Assembly (NCBI RefSeq): GCF_000376785.1
Contig: NZ_AQXX01000140.1
Coordinates: 82,273 to 146,272, forward strand
DNA: 64,000 nucleotides
From: Hahella ganghwensis DSM 17046
GTDB lineage: Bacteria; Pseudomonadota; Gammaproteobacteria; Pseudomonadales; Oleiphilaceae
Reading direction: 5' to 3'
Position numbers and translations under genes: made by a program. Positions within the stretch are counted from its first letter, which is position 1; every line of letters starts with the position of its first letter. This document shows, piece after piece, positions 1-9,241 of this stretch. The notes below the pieces were generated by a model. That model was not told the DNA's origin. It worked only from the letters and a program-made list of their open reading frames with translations, and searched no databases.

Positions 1-904
1 CCCTGAAATCAATCGCCACATAGGCATGCACATACTGCTTTTCCAGCAACGCCTCGTGGGCAGCTTCCGGCGTACCGATACCTACTACAACGATTTTCCC
101 TTTGGCCTCAAGAAACAACTGTCTGGCGGGGCTCATAACATCCTGGTACAACGTTGGGTTGCTCACCGGCCAGGCACCGACGGAAATAAAAACATTAATT
201 TCCGAACGGTAAATGGCCTCCCACATTTGCTGTAATGCACGTTCATAATTGTCCCAGTTATACCAGGGGCAACGGTCTGGCTCTGACCAGCCGTTCTGAC
301 CATCCAGTTTGCGCTTCCGGTCCCAGGCGCTGTCACCACTTAACTCTTCACGGATGCCCTGAATACGGTTATTGAGATTGGGGTCAAACACCGCCCCGCT
401 CATCAGGCACACATTGCCGCCTTCAGGCCTGTAACGCTTCGCCTCACGTGCCAGGTTATGGCCAAACGCCTTATTATCCGGCCCTATATAGGCTTTTCGC
501 AGGTACTGATGTTGGGGCTCCAGGTCGGAATCAAAAGTGACAACAGGTAATTTCTTTTCGTAAGCAAGCTTCAGGGAATGACTGGCCAGATATTCGGAAT
601 TCAGGACGGAAACCGCAATGCCATCCACAGGCTCTTCCAGGACCTGACTGATCACACTGTCCTGAATCCGGAAATGAGGAAACTCAGGCTCGCCGACATG
701 CTTACAGGTATCACCATTCTTCTCGGCTTCCTCCTGGCAACCCTGCCAGGCATTGATAAAGTTAATATCGTTGAGATTCTTGCTGACGATCGCAAATAAC
801 TTGCCCTCGGCATGGACTCCTCCTGTCAGGAGCAGGCCTACAAATATCAATAACAGCCCTTTAAATTTACTTGTCCACAGTGACCTTGGCCAAAATCCTT
901 GCAT
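1..904 (-). CDS. Periplasmic sugar-type substrate-binding protein (5' part, runs off the window)
   Basis: Reading the minus strand from the ATG at 904-902 gives an uninterrupted frame to the window edge (about 301 residues). It opens with a basic, hydrophobic signal peptide ending GGVHA-EG, followed by a Peripla_BP_4 type I solute-binding fold: LFAIVSKNLNDINFINAW, then VDGIAVSVLNSEYL and PVVTFDSD, which are typical of the ribose/galactose-binding and LuxP-like family. It probably binds a sugar or signal molecule in the periplasm and feeds an importer or a membrane sensor; neither is visible here. A GGAG element lies just upstream of the start. A distant relative sits at 13486-14577. The C-terminus is missing because of the window boundary, not decay. 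Confidence 0.85.
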   Translation of the reverse strand, partial: MQGFWPRSLWTSKFKGLLLIFVGLLLTGGVHAEGKLFAIVSKNLNDINFINAWQGCQEEAEKNGDTCKHVGEPEFPHFRIQDSVISQVLEEPVDGIAVSVLNSEYLASHSLKLAYEKKLPVVTFDSDLEPQHQYLRKAYIGPDNKAFGHNLAREAKRYRPEGGNVCLMSGAVFDPNLNNRIQGIREELSGDSAWDRKRKLDGQNGWSEPDRCPWYNWDNYERALQQMWEAIYRSEINVFISVGAWPVSNPTLYQDVMSPARQLFLEAKGKIVVVGIGTPEAAHEALLEKQYVHAYVAIDFR

Positions 905-1319
905 TGGATTCTCCCTTTACAGGCATGCCGGAAACATTACGCTGTCTAAAGCGTTTTGTTCTTTGATTACCCTCTTGACCTTTGTTTCGCTTACTGCATC
1001 TTTGACTAAGATATAGCCGAATAAGCCTGAATGCCCCACTTTGATTCCTGTTTGCCCTAAAAAGTATCGGGGCAATTCAAAAACTCAATACCCGTATTCA
1101 CCATTTCGATTGACCAAATATGCACCACTCTCCAAACTCAAATGCCATTTCATGGTGGATGAGCGTGGCCACCGAAGGACTATACGAGCATTCACCACAC
1201 CCGGATTATCGGGCCTGCCTAGGCATGTGGGGCTGTTCACATCAAATAAAAGCAAAAACGCTAGCGATAAAACAAAAATACCGCTGCGAAGGACATTAAC
1301 CTAGTAAAGGGGATTTCCT
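905..1319. other. Intergenic region between the binding-protein gene and oppA
   Basis: This 415-bp region separates two divergent genes and should hold both promoters. Short open frames are present but lack ribosome sites and family-like sequence. A good Shine-Dalgarno (AAAGGGGA) precedes the oppA start at 1320. No convincing -35/-10 pair or operator could be assigned by eye. Confidence 0.5.
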
Positions 1320-2909
1320 ATGATATTTAACCGACTTGGTAAACTTTTAACCGCCACGACACTCAGCTTTTCTCTTCTCGCTTCCCCCATTGTTCTGGCT
1401 GATACGACCATCCGGATCGGCAACCAGGGCGAGCCTTCCTCTCTGGACCCGCATTACCTGAGCGGCGACTGGGAAGATCGTATCATCAGTGATATGTTCA
1501 TGGGACTGACAACCGAAGATGCCAAAGGAGATGCCATTCCAGGCATTGCCGAAAGCTGGGAGATCAATGACGACGGTACCGTATACACATTCAAACTACG
1601 CGACAGCAAATGGTCGGATGGCCAACCAGTAACTGCCTACGATTTCGAATATGCCATGCGCCGTATCATGAACCCGGAAACGGCGGCGGAATACGCTTCA
1701 CTACTCTATGTCATTAAAAATGGGGAAGAGGTTAATACGGGCAAAGCTTCCCTGGACACTCTGGGTGTCAAAGCCATTGACGATAAAACCCTGCAAATCA
1801 CCCTGACTGGCCCCGCACCTTACCTGTTAAGCCTTCTGACCCACTACACGACTTTCCCGATCCCCAAACACGTTGTGGAAAAATACGGCAAGGAGTGGAT
1901 CAAGAAAGATCACATTGTTTCCAACGGACCTTACGAACTGGTTGAGTGGATTCCTAACACTCATGTGAAATTGACCAAGAACGAAGACTTCTGGGACGTT
2001 AAAAACCTGAAAATCGACAACGTGGTTTACTATCCACAAGAGGACGGCCCTGCACTGATCAAGCGTATGCGTGCCGGTGAAATCGATATTCTTTACAAGT
2101 TCCCTTCCGGTCAGATCGACTGGCTGAAGGCCAATATGCCGAAGGAAACCCGCATCGCCCCTTATCAAGGCCTTTACTACTACCCTATCAATACCCAGAA
2201 GCCGCAATTTCAGGACAAGCGGGTACGTGAAGCACTTTCCATGGCAATCGACCGTCGACTGATCATGGATAAAGTTCTGAAAACCGGTGAGATTGCCGCT
2301 TACAGCGTGGTGCCACCCGGCACCAGTAACTATGGCACACCGGCCTACGTCAGTTGGAAAGATATTCCAATGAAGGACCGTATTGACCTGGCGAAAAGAC
2401 TCCTGCAGGAAGCAGGTTATGACGAAAACAATCCTCTGACCTTCCAGCTCAAGTACAACACTGATGATAACCACAAGCGTATCGCAATTGCTGTGGCGCA
2501 AATGTGGAAGAAGATTGGTGTGAGAGCCGAACTCTTCAACTCAGAAGTCAAAGTCCATTATGCCGATCTCAAGCAAGGTAACTTTGAAGTTGCCCGTGCA
2601 GGCTGGGTCGCGGACTACAACGACCCACAAAACTTTCTGTTTCTACTGGAAAGTCGCTCCAAGTCTCTCAACTACGGCAACTATGAAAATGCCAAGTATG
2701 ATCAGTTGATGGAACAGGCTTACATCGAGTCAGACCTGACTAAGCGCGCGGCTACCATGAAAGAGGCGGAATCCATCGCCATGGAAGATCTGCCGATCAT
2801 CCCTATCTACTACTACGTCTCCAAAAACATCGTCGCCAACTATGTCAAAGGCTGGCAGGATGCCGTCAACGACAAACACAGAACACGTTGGCTGAGCATC
2901 GAGAAGTAG
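1320..2909 (+). CDS. oppA: Oligopeptide ABC transporter periplasmic binding protein OppA
   Basis: This 529-residue protein captures oligopeptides in the periplasm and delivers them to the OppBCDF importer. Residues 1-27 are a Sec signal peptide ending in ...PIVLA-DT. The mature part carries SBP_bac_5 features: RIGNQGEPSSLDPHY, GLTTEDAKGDAIPGIAESWE and VREALSMAIDRRLI. The length matches Escherichia coli OppA/MppA. It is the first gene of an oppABCDF operon. A hairpin and a tandem repeat lie in the 167-bp gap before oppB, an arrangement that usually lets the binding protein be made in excess of the permease. Peptide uptake is firm from family; exact specificity (Opp, Mpp or Dpp-like) is inference. 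Confidence 0.95.
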   Translation: MIFNRLGKLLTATTLSFSLLASPIVLADTTIRIGNQGEPSSLDPHYLSGDWEDRIISDMFMGLTTEDAKGDAIPGIAESWEINDDGTVYTFKLRDSKWSDGQPVTAYDFEYAMRRIMNPETAAEYASLLYVIKNGEEVNTGKASLDTLGVKAIDDKTLQITLTGPAPYLLSLLTHYTTFPIPKHVVEKYGKEWIKKDHIVSNGPYELVEWIPNTHVKLTKNEDFWDVKNLKIDNVVYYPQEDGPALIKRMRAGEIDILYKFPSGQIDWLKANMPKETRIAPYQGLYYYPINTQKPQFQDKRVREALSMAIDRRLIMDKVLKTGEIAAYSVVPPGTSNYGTPAYVSWKDIPMKDRIDLAKRLLQEAGYDENNPLTFQLKYNTDDNHKRIAIAVAQMWKKIGVRAELFNSEVKVHYADLKQGNFEVARAGWVADYNDPQNFLFLLESRSKSLNYGNYENAKYDQLMEQAYIESDLTKRAATMKEAESIAMEDLPIIPIYYYVSKNIVANYVKGWQDAVNDKHRTRWLSIEK

Positions 2910-2920
2910 TCTTCCCGAAA

Positions 2921-2954
2921 AAGTGGTTGTGCGTCTCAGGATGCGCAACCACTT
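2921..2954 (+). terminator. Hairpin after oppA (attenuator or mRNA stabiliser)
   Basis: Arms at 2921-2933 and 2942-2954 pair over 13 positions with two G-U wobbles around an 8-base loop. No strong U-run follows, so it is more likely a partial terminator or a 3' stabilising stem-loop than a full stop. Confidence 0.55.
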
Positions 2955-2964
2955 TGCTTCTGTT

Positions 2965-3014
2965 GTTGTATTGAATCGTTGTACTGAAACGTTCTACTGA
3001 ACCAATGTACTGAC
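2965..3014 (+). repeat. Degenerate 13-bp tandem repeat between oppA and oppB
   Basis: Three full units, GTTGTATTGAATC, GTTGTACTGAAAC and GTTCTACTGAACC, are followed by a partial unit AATGTACTGAC. Units occupy 2965-2977, 2978-2990, 2991-3003 and 3004-3014. It lies in the untranslated leader of oppB. Confidence 0.7.
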
Positions 3015-3076
3015 GTTCGTTCCAACAACAGCACAGACTTTCACATCTACCGTTTTCCAACCTGACGGATGCGACT

Positions 3077-4003
3077 ATGTGGCATTATTTTTTTCGTCGA
3101 TTGCTGACTGCAATTCCGACGCTTTTAATCGTTATTACCATTGCTTTCTTCATGATGCGGATTGCGCCCGGCGGTCCCTGGGACCAGGAGCGTGCCCTAC
3201 CACCAGAAATAGAGGCCAACATCCTCAAGGCTTATGACATGGACAAGCCTCTGGTGCATCAATATTTTCTCTACCTCGGCAACGTATTGACCGGGGATTT
3301 CGGACCTTCATTCAAATTCAAGGACTTCAGTGTCAATGACCTGCTGCTCAGCGGTTTCCCTGCCAGCCTGCAGATAGGTGGCATCGCCATATTGCTGGCC
3401 TTGGTGGTAGGCACACTACTGGGCTCTGTGGCGGCTCTTCGCAAAAACAGCGCAACAGACTATTCCGTGATGACCGTGGCCATGACAGGAATAGCCATCC
3501 CCAACTTTGTCATGGCCCCGATTCTGACCCTGGTTCTGGGGGTGTATCTGTCCTGGCTGCCTGTCGCCGGCTGGGGGGATGGAGACTTCAAATACAAAAT
3601 CCTGCCCATTCTGTCTCTGGCGTTACCACAGGTCGCCTACATCGCCAGACTGACTCGCGGCAGCATGATTGAAGTGCTTCATTCCAACTATATCCGCACC
3701 GCACGGGCAAAAGGGTTACGAGAGCGCCTGGTGTTACTGCGTCACGCACTGAAAGGTGCCATGTTGCCGGTTGTTTCCTACCTGGGTCCGGCCACAGCCG
3801 CTGTCATTACCGGATCGGTCGTGATTGAAACCATTTTTGATATCCCCGGCGTGGGCCGCTACTTCGTCCAGGGAGCCCTGAACCGGGATTATCCACTGGT
3901 CATGGGTACCGTCATTTTTTACGGCATGTTGATTATCACACTTAACCTGCTGGTTGATGTGATCTATGGCTTGCTGGACCCGAAAGTCAGGCTGCAGGAT
4001 TAA
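3077..4003 (+). CDS. oppB: Oligopeptide ABC transporter permease OppB
   Basis: This 308-residue inner-membrane protein forms half of the peptide channel. The N-terminus MWHYFFRRLLTAIPTLLIV is a classic OppB/DppB first membrane span, and the C-terminal half carries the permease coupling loop (YIRTARAKGLRERLVLLRHA) that contacts the ATPases, followed by ...IETIFDIPGVGRY. Length and topology (about six spans) are normal. It sits second in the opp operon, 19 bp before oppC. The start at 3077 is the first in-frame ATG and gives the expected N-terminus; the upstream Shine-Dalgarno is weak, consistent with lower expression than oppA. Confidence 0.95.
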   Translation: MWHYFFRRLLTAIPTLLIVITIAFFMMRIAPGGPWDQERALPPEIEANILKAYDMDKPLVHQYFLYLGNVLTGDFGPSFKFKDFSVNDLLLSGFPASLQIGGIAILLALVVGTLLGSVAALRKNSATDYSVMTVAMTGIAIPNFVMAPILTLVLGVYLSWLPVAGWGDGDFKYKILPILSLALPQVAYIARLTRGSMIEVLHSNYIRTARAKGLRERLVLLRHALKGAMLPVVSYLGPATAAVITGSVVIETIFDIPGVGRYFVQGALNRDYPLVMGTVIFYGMLIITLNLLVDVIYGLLDPKVRLQD

Positions 4004-4022
4004 CCGTAAGAGGGATCGACAC

Positions 4023-4940
4023 ATGACAAGAACAGACAGACTGGAAGCGATGATGCCCGGCCTGGGTATCACACAGCCAGACAGAGAAATCAAAGGCCGC
4101 AGCCTGTGGCAGGATGCCTGGCGCAGACTGCTGCAGAACAAGGCTGCCGTCGTCTCCATGGTATTGCTCGGCATTATTGCGCTCATGGCCATCTTTGCAC
4201 CCTGGCTGAGCCCATACCCCTATGATGAAATCTACTGGGACTATATTCAGGCACCACCCAACTTTGACAATGCCCACTGGTTTGGGACCGACAGCAACGG
4301 TCGCGACCTGTTTATCCGTGTACTTTATGGTGCCAGGGTATCGTTGATGGTGGGCTTTCTGGCCACCGGTGTCAGCCTGATTATTGGCGTCACCTATGGC
4401 GCTATTGCCGGATATTTCGGCGGCCGCATCGACAACCTGATGATGCGCTTTGTCGACATCATGTACTCACTGCCTTTTATGTTCTTCGTTATTCTTCTGA
4501 TGGTGGTGTTTGGGAGAAATATCTTTCTGATATTTATCGCTCTGGGTGCCGTGGAGTGGCTGACCATGGCCAGAATTGTCCGTGGACAGACGCTTTCAGT
4601 GAAACGCAAAGAATATGTGGAGGCCGCCCATGCCGGCGGGGTCAGTAACTTTAAAATCATTGTCCGACACATCATTCCGAACGTGCTTGGGCCGGTTATT
4701 GTATACGTCACGCTGACAGTCCCTCAGGTCATTCTTACGGAGAGTTTCCTGTCCTTCTTAGGTTTGGGTGTACAGGAACCACTGACCAGTTGGGGCGTGC
4801 TGATTTCAGAGGGCGCCAAACTGATGGAAGTCGCTCCATGGTTGCTGATATATCCGGCCATATTTCTGGCCGTCACCCTGTTTTGTTTTAACTTCATCGG
4901 CGATGGGCTACGTGACGCCCTGGACCCCAAGGATCGATAA
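4023..4940 (+). CDS. oppC: Oligopeptide ABC transporter permease OppC
   Basis: This is the second permease half (305 residues). The N-terminal cytoplasmic segment (GRSLWQDAWRRLLQNKAA) and the first span are typical of OppC, as are HWFGTDSNGRDLF and the coupling loop KEYVEAAHAGGVSNFKII. The open frame extends upstream to 3966, but the ATG at 4023 follows AGAGGGA at suitable spacing and gives the family N-terminus, so it is preferred. The stop is 10 bp before oppD, whose ribosome site AAGGAG overlaps this gene's end, indicating translational coupling. Confidence 0.95.
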   Translation: MTRTDRLEAMMPGLGITQPDREIKGRSLWQDAWRRLLQNKAAVVSMVLLGIIALMAIFAPWLSPYPYDEIYWDYIQAPPNFDNAHWFGTDSNGRDLFIRVLYGARVSLMVGFLATGVSLIIGVTYGAIAGYFGGRIDNLMMRFVDIMYSLPFMFFVILLMVVFGRNIFLIFIALGAVEWLTMARIVRGQTLSVKRKEYVEAAHAGGVSNFKIIVRHIIPNVLGPVIVYVTLTVPQVILTESFLSFLGLGVQEPLTSWGVLISEGAKLMEVAPWLLIYPAIFLAVTLFCFNFIGDGLRDALDPKDR

Positions 4941-4950
4941 GGAGCGCTGT

Positions 4951-5916
4951 ATGACAAAACCACTATTAGATGTCAGCCATCTGAGCACCACTTTCAAAAC
5001 ACCGGATGGTCTGGTCAATGCTGTCAATGATGTAAGTTTTCAGCTTTATCCTGGTGAGAGCCTCGGAATCGTGGGCGAATCAGGCTCCGGGAAAACCCAG
5101 GTTTTCATGTCACTGATGGGACTATTGGCAGACAATGGCAAAACAGAGGGCAGTGTGAAGTTCCTCGGCGAGGAAATCCTTGGTCGCTCGGCACATGATC
5201 TCAACAATCTCAGAGGGAATCAGATCTCCCTGATCTTCCAGGACCCCATGACATCACTGAATCCTTATCTCAAAGTATCCCGTCAGTTGACGGAAGTGCT
5301 GATGGAGCATAAGGGAGCCAGCCAGGGCGAAGCTCGCAAACGCAGCCTGGAAATGCTGGCAAAGGTGGGAATTCCTGAGCCCGAAAAGCGTTTTGACATG
5401 TATCCCCACGAATTTTCAGGAGGCATGCGACAACGGGTGATGATTGCCATGGCACTGCTATGCCAGCCGCAATTACTGATCGCCGATGAACCGACTACAG
5501 CTCTGGATGTCACTATTCAGGCTCAGATTCTCCGCCTGATGGGAGACCTGAAAGAGGAAATGAACACGTCCATTGTCATGATCACTCATGACCTTGGCGT
5601 GGTTGCCGGACTATGCGACCGGGTATTGGTCATGTACGGAGGACGTATCGTTGAGGCCGGTCCGGTCAGGGAGATCTTTTACACGCCCAGACATCCCTAT
5701 ACCAAAGGTCTGCTGGCTTCAATGCCGCGTCTGGATGAGCTGGGCGAATCCCATCTTAACTCTATTCCCGGACAACCACCCAATTTGCAGCACCTGCCCA
5801 AGGGCTGCGCGTTTCATCCGCGCTGCCCACAGGCTGAAGAGCGCTGCCAGAGCGCCCACCCACCGTTACGTCGGGTAGCGGATCAGCAACTCAGTGCATG
5901 TATTCTGGAGGCATAA
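4951..5916 (+). CDS. oppD: Oligopeptide ABC transporter ATPase OppD
   Basis: This 321-residue ATP-binding subunit powers peptide import. Visible motifs are Walker A GESGSGKT, the signature FSGGMRQR, Walker B LLIADEPTTALD and the switch histidine in ITHDLG. The C-terminal oligopeptide transporter domain has the GCAFHPRCP...C cysteine pattern, which in many Opp/Dpp ATPases binds a cluster or metal. The ATG at 4951 sits after AAGGAG, so the longer frame from 4903 is unlikely. It pairs with OppF downstream (1 bp apart) as the usual heterodimer. Confidence 0.95.
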   Translation: MTKPLLDVSHLSTTFKTPDGLVNAVNDVSFQLYPGESLGIVGESGSGKTQVFMSLMGLLADNGKTEGSVKFLGEEILGRSAHDLNNLRGNQISLIFQDPMTSLNPYLKVSRQLTEVLMEHKGASQGEARKRSLEMLAKVGIPEPEKRFDMYPHEFSGGMRQRVMIAMALLCQPQLLIADEPTTALDVTIQAQILRLMGDLKEEMNTSIVMITHDLGVVAGLCDRVLVMYGGRIVEAGPVREIFYTPRHPYTKGLLASMPRLDELGESHLNSIPGQPPNLQHLPKGCAFHPRCPQAEERCQSAHPPLRRVADQQLSACILEA

Positions 5917-5917
5917 T

Positions 5918-6964
5918 ATGGAAGGTGCGATGAACGTCTCGACGGCCAATGCCGTCTCACCGGATCAACCCATTCTTTCGGTCAAGGATCTGAAAGTGCA
6001 CTTTGCTCTGGGAGGAGGTTTCTTTAACAAAGTTACCCGGCATGTGAAAGCCGTCGACGGCGTTTCCTTTGATCTGAAACCGGGAGAAACGCTGGGAATT
6101 GTTGGCGAGTCCGGCTGTGGGAAATCCACCTTGGGGAGAGCTGTCCTGCAATTGATCACCCCTTCGGACGGTCAGGTGGTGTGGCTGGGTGACGATATCA
6201 CCGGCCTGCCTCCCAAAACCATGCGGCCGCATCGTCAGAATATGCAGATTATCTTCCAGGACCCACTGGCGAGCCTGAATCCCCGAAGAACAATCGGCGA
6301 CATCATTGCCGAACCACTCATGACGTTTCACCCCCATTTGAACAAGACGGAACGGAAAAAGAAAGTTCAGCAGATCATGGAAAAAGTCGGCCTGCTGCCA
6401 CAGATGATCAACCGCTATCCTCATGAGTTCTCCGGCGGACAATGCCAGCGTATCGGTATTGCCCGTGCAATGATCCTGCAACCCAAGCTCATTGTTTGTG
6501 ACGAACCGGTGTCTGCATTGGATGTCTCTATCCAGGCCCAGATTATCAACCTGCTGACAGAGCTGCAGAAAGAGTTTGGGATGTCTTTATTGTTCATTAG
6601 CCATGACCTCTCAGTGGTCAGGCACGTCAGTCATCGGGTTATGGTGCTCTATTTGGGGAAAATCATGGAGCTGGCAGACAAAGACGACATCTACCGCTCT
6701 CCCAAACACCCTTACACACAGGCGCTGATCTCGGCGGTTCCCATTCCTGACCCGGATCTGGAACGAAACAAGAGCAGCATCGTACTGAAGGGTGACCTGC
6801 CCTCACCAATCAATCCTCCCTCCGGCTGTGTTTTCCGCACACGCTGTCCGTACGCCGATGAACAGTGCCGTGACATCGTTCCGGCATTAGAGGGAGTCTC
6901 ATTCAGCAATGATGACGTCACACCCAGCCATGAAGTCGCCTGCATTAAATGGCAGAACCTCTAA
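5918..6964 (+). CDS. oppF: Oligopeptide ABC transporter ATPase OppF
   Basis: This is the second ATPase of the importer (348 residues). It carries Walker A GESGCGKST, signature FSGGQCQRIGIARAM, Walker B LIVCDEPVSALD and SHDLSVV, plus the C-terminal Opp domain with CVFRTRCPYADEQC. The start at 5918 follows CTGGAGG; a longer frame from 5894 overlaps oppD and has no better ribosome site. It is the last gene of the operon and is followed at once by a strong rho-independent terminator. All key residues are intact, so the importer should be functional. Confidence 0.95.
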   Translation: MEGAMNVSTANAVSPDQPILSVKDLKVHFALGGGFFNKVTRHVKAVDGVSFDLKPGETLGIVGESGCGKSTLGRAVLQLITPSDGQVVWLGDDITGLPPKTMRPHRQNMQIIFQDPLASLNPRRTIGDIIAEPLMTFHPHLNKTERKKKVQQIMEKVGLLPQMINRYPHEFSGGQCQRIGIARAMILQPKLIVCDEPVSALDVSIQAQIINLLTELQKEFGMSLLFISHDLSVVRHVSHRVMVLYLGKIMELADKDDIYRSPKHPYTQALISAVPIPDPDLERNKSSIVLKGDLPSPINPPSGCVFRTRCPYADEQCRDIVPALEGVSFSNDDVTPSHEVACIKWQNL

Positions 6965-6972
6965 CTGGTTAC

Positions 6973-7002
6973 AGAGGGCGCTTTACCGGCGCCCTCTTTT
7001 TC
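6973..7002 (+). terminator. Rho-independent terminator of the opp operon
   Basis: Perfect 9-bp arms AGAGGGCGC (6973-6981) and GCGCCCTCT (6989-6997) flank a 7-base loop and run into a T tract. It also lies just downstream of the convergent minus-strand gene at 7028. Confidence 0.9.
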
Positions 7003-7027
7003 AAAACTGGGACGATTTAACTCTGTA

Positions 7028-8074
7028 TCAAAACCCTTCCAGCACAATCTTCCCGCGGGACTGATTCGACTCCAACAGGGCATGCGCCCGTCTAAGGTTC
7101 TCCGCATTGATCCTGCCAAAGCGGTTGGCCACCGTTGTCCGTAGGAGCCCGGCATCCACCAGCTCCGCCACCGTCGACAATAACTGGTGTTGTTTGATCA
7201 TATCCTCAGTCTGGTATAGAGAGCGGGTAAACATCAATTCCCAGTGCAGAGAAACGCTCTTCCGCTTGAGCGGCAGCGCATTCAATGTAGACGGGTCGTC
7301 AATGAGCCCAAATTTACCCTGAGGGGCAATGGACTCAATGATCGCCTCGAAATGCTGATCCGTCTGATTCAGCGACACGATGTAATTAACCGTCTCATGT
7401 CCGATCGCCTTGAGCTGTGGAGCAAACGGCTGGGTATGGTCGATCACATGATGGGCGCCCAATTCCAACAACCAGTCGCGGCTTTCTTCCCTCGATGCAG
7501 TGCCGATCACCGTTACAGAGGTAAGTTGCCTGGCCAATTGTGTCATGATGGACCCCACACCACCTGCCGCACCGATAATCAACAGACTTTCACCGGCAGA
7601 ATTTCCACCGGCCTTCTTCTGCTGATTCGACCAATTGTCGTCTTGCCCCAATTGCAGTCGGTCAAACAACATCTCCCAGGCGGTAATCGCCGTCAGCGGC
7701 AGAGCTGCTGCTTCATCAAAACCGATCGAGTCCGGCATTTTTCCCACAATGCGTTCGTCCACCAACTGGAACTCCGCATTGCTGCCAGGTCTTGAAATGT
7801 CACCAGCATACCACACTTTGTCTCCGGGCTTAAACAGCGTGACATCAGGCCCCACAGCCTTGACCACGCCACTGGCGTCCCACCCCAGTACCTTCCATTC
7901 CCCCTCTGCAGGGGACACTCCCATGCGGATCTTGCTGTCCACTGGATTCACAGAGATAGCACGAACTTCGACCAGAAGGTCATGCCCGCTGGTCTCAGGC
8001 TCCGGTAATTCAATATCAAGCAATGACTCCGGATGGTCAACGGGATGAGCCTGTTGGTAAGCAATCGCTTTCAT
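7028..8074 (-). CDS. Zinc-type alcohol dehydrogenase / quinone oxidoreductase family protein (MDR superfamily)
   Basis: This 348-residue protein belongs to the medium-chain dehydrogenase/reductase superfamily, in the NADPH quinone-oxidoreductase-like group. The N-terminal GroES-like half has VEVRAISVNPVDSKIRMG and VLGWDASGVVKAVG; the Rossmann half has LLIIGAAGGVGSIMTQLA. No catalytic zinc cysteine cluster is visible, which argues for an NADPH-dependent reduction of quinones or activated alkenes. The start follows a GAGG element. It is the last gene of a minus-strand set with an Old Yellow Enzyme and a VOC protein, so a role in handling electrophiles or oxidised substrates is plausible. The physiological substrate is unknown. 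Confidence 0.85.
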   Translation of the reverse strand: MKAIAYQQAHPVDHPESLLDIELPEPETSGHDLLVEVRAISVNPVDSKIRMGVSPAEGEWKVLGWDASGVVKAVGPDVTLFKPGDKVWYAGDISRPGSNAEFQLVDERIVGKMPDSIGFDEAAALPLTAITAWEMLFDRLQLGQDDNWSNQQKKAGGNSAGESLLIIGAAGGVGSIMTQLARQLTSVTVIGTASREESRDWLLELGAHHVIDHTQPFAPQLKAIGHETVNYIVSLNQTDQHFEAIIESIAPQGKFGLIDDPSTLNALPLKRKSVSLHWELMFTRSLYQTEDMIKQHQLLSTVAELVDAGLLRTTVANRFGRINAENLRRAHALLESNQSRGKIVLEGF

Positions 8075-8140
8075 TTTTAGCCTCGTCAGTAAATATTCTG
8101 ATAGTCGATAGAGTTTATGATTTCAAACGAATGTCTGGGC

Positions 8141-9239
8141 TTACACCGGTGTATAAGCCGGATAATCCGAGTACCCTTGTTCCGTGCCTCCGAACAGGGT
8201 GTTTCCATCAAATTCAGCCAGTGGCCAGCCATGGCGAATTCTTGCAGGAAAATCAGGGTTGGCGATGAACGGGCGACCAAAAGCCACAAGATCCGCCAGT
8301 CCACTTGAGAGAATATCCCGCGCTTTATCCTGATCATAACGGCCCGCCACAATCAGGGCGCCGTCGAACACCTGTCGGAGTTGATGACGAAACTCCAGTG
8401 GCACCTGAGGTGCGTCATCCCAATCCGCCTCAGAGAGATGCAGATAAGCAACAGAAAGCTGATTCAGACACTCGGCGGCATACTCAATGGTGTCGACAAT
8501 TTCCGGGCAGTTCATTCCCCGCGCAGTGATATAAGGAGCCAGACGCACACCGACACGATCAGCCCCGACTTCCGACTGCACCGCCTCGGCCACTTCCATC
8601 AGAAACCGTACGCGGTTTTCGATACTACCGCCGTATTCGTCTATTCTGTGGTTGGAAGTGCTGCGCAGAAACTGATCGATGAGATAACCGTTAGCAGCAT
8701 GAATCTCCACCCCGTCAAAACCGGCTTCCAACGCATTGCGAGCGGCCCTGCGATAATCCTCAACGACGTTCCGGATCTCTGGAACCGTCAAGGCTCTTGG
8801 CATGGAACAATCCAGCATTTGGCCGTTACCCTGTTCATCAGCGACCCAGACCTGGGCATCGGCTTTGAGCGCAGAAGGTGCTACAGGTGGCTCTCCATCA
8901 ATGGAAAGAAGCGTGTGACATCCGCCCCACGTGCCAGAGCTGGAGAAATATTCTTCCACCGGCCTCATGGACAGCTCGGGTAACCAGTTTCCAGCCCTGA
9001 ATCTGCTCCCTTGAATAAATACCCGGCGTAAAACTGTAACCCTGACCCTGCTGAGAAATCTGGGTCGCTTCGGTAATGATCAGGCCGGCACCAGCACGTT
9101 GGGCATAGTATTCAGCCATGGTTGCTGTAGGGATATTCCCCGGCTGGGCAGTCCGGCAACGGGTCATGGGTGCCATCAATATCCGATTGGGGAGGTGTAC
9201 ATCGTTTAAATGGTAGGTTTCAAAAAGTGTTGTCGTCAT
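8141..9239 (-). pseudogene. nemA: Old Yellow Enzyme / alkene reductase (NemA-like), interrupted by a frameshift
   Basis: Two overlapping frames make up one FMN-dependent ene-reductase of about 365 residues. The first (ATG at 9239 after AAGGAG) gives LFETYHLNDVHLPNRI, APMTRCR and [14 protein letters not shown], then stops at 8898. The second carries [13 protein letters not shown], the [13 protein letters not shown] substrate-binding segment and the C-terminal FMN-binding [12 protein letters not shown]. In intact relatives GR(I/M)SH runs directly into the PPVAPSA segment, so a single base seems to be lost near 8900-8910. Either the gene is dead or the base is an assembly error. It lies 2 bp after the VOC gene in a probable operon. 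The symbol denotes the closest named family member. Confidence 0.85.
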
Positions 9240-9241
9240 GA

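Noticed and set aside
905..1319. Sigma-70 promoter for oppA
   Set aside because: Several TTGAC-like hexamers occur, but none pairs with a credible -10 at 16-18 bp.
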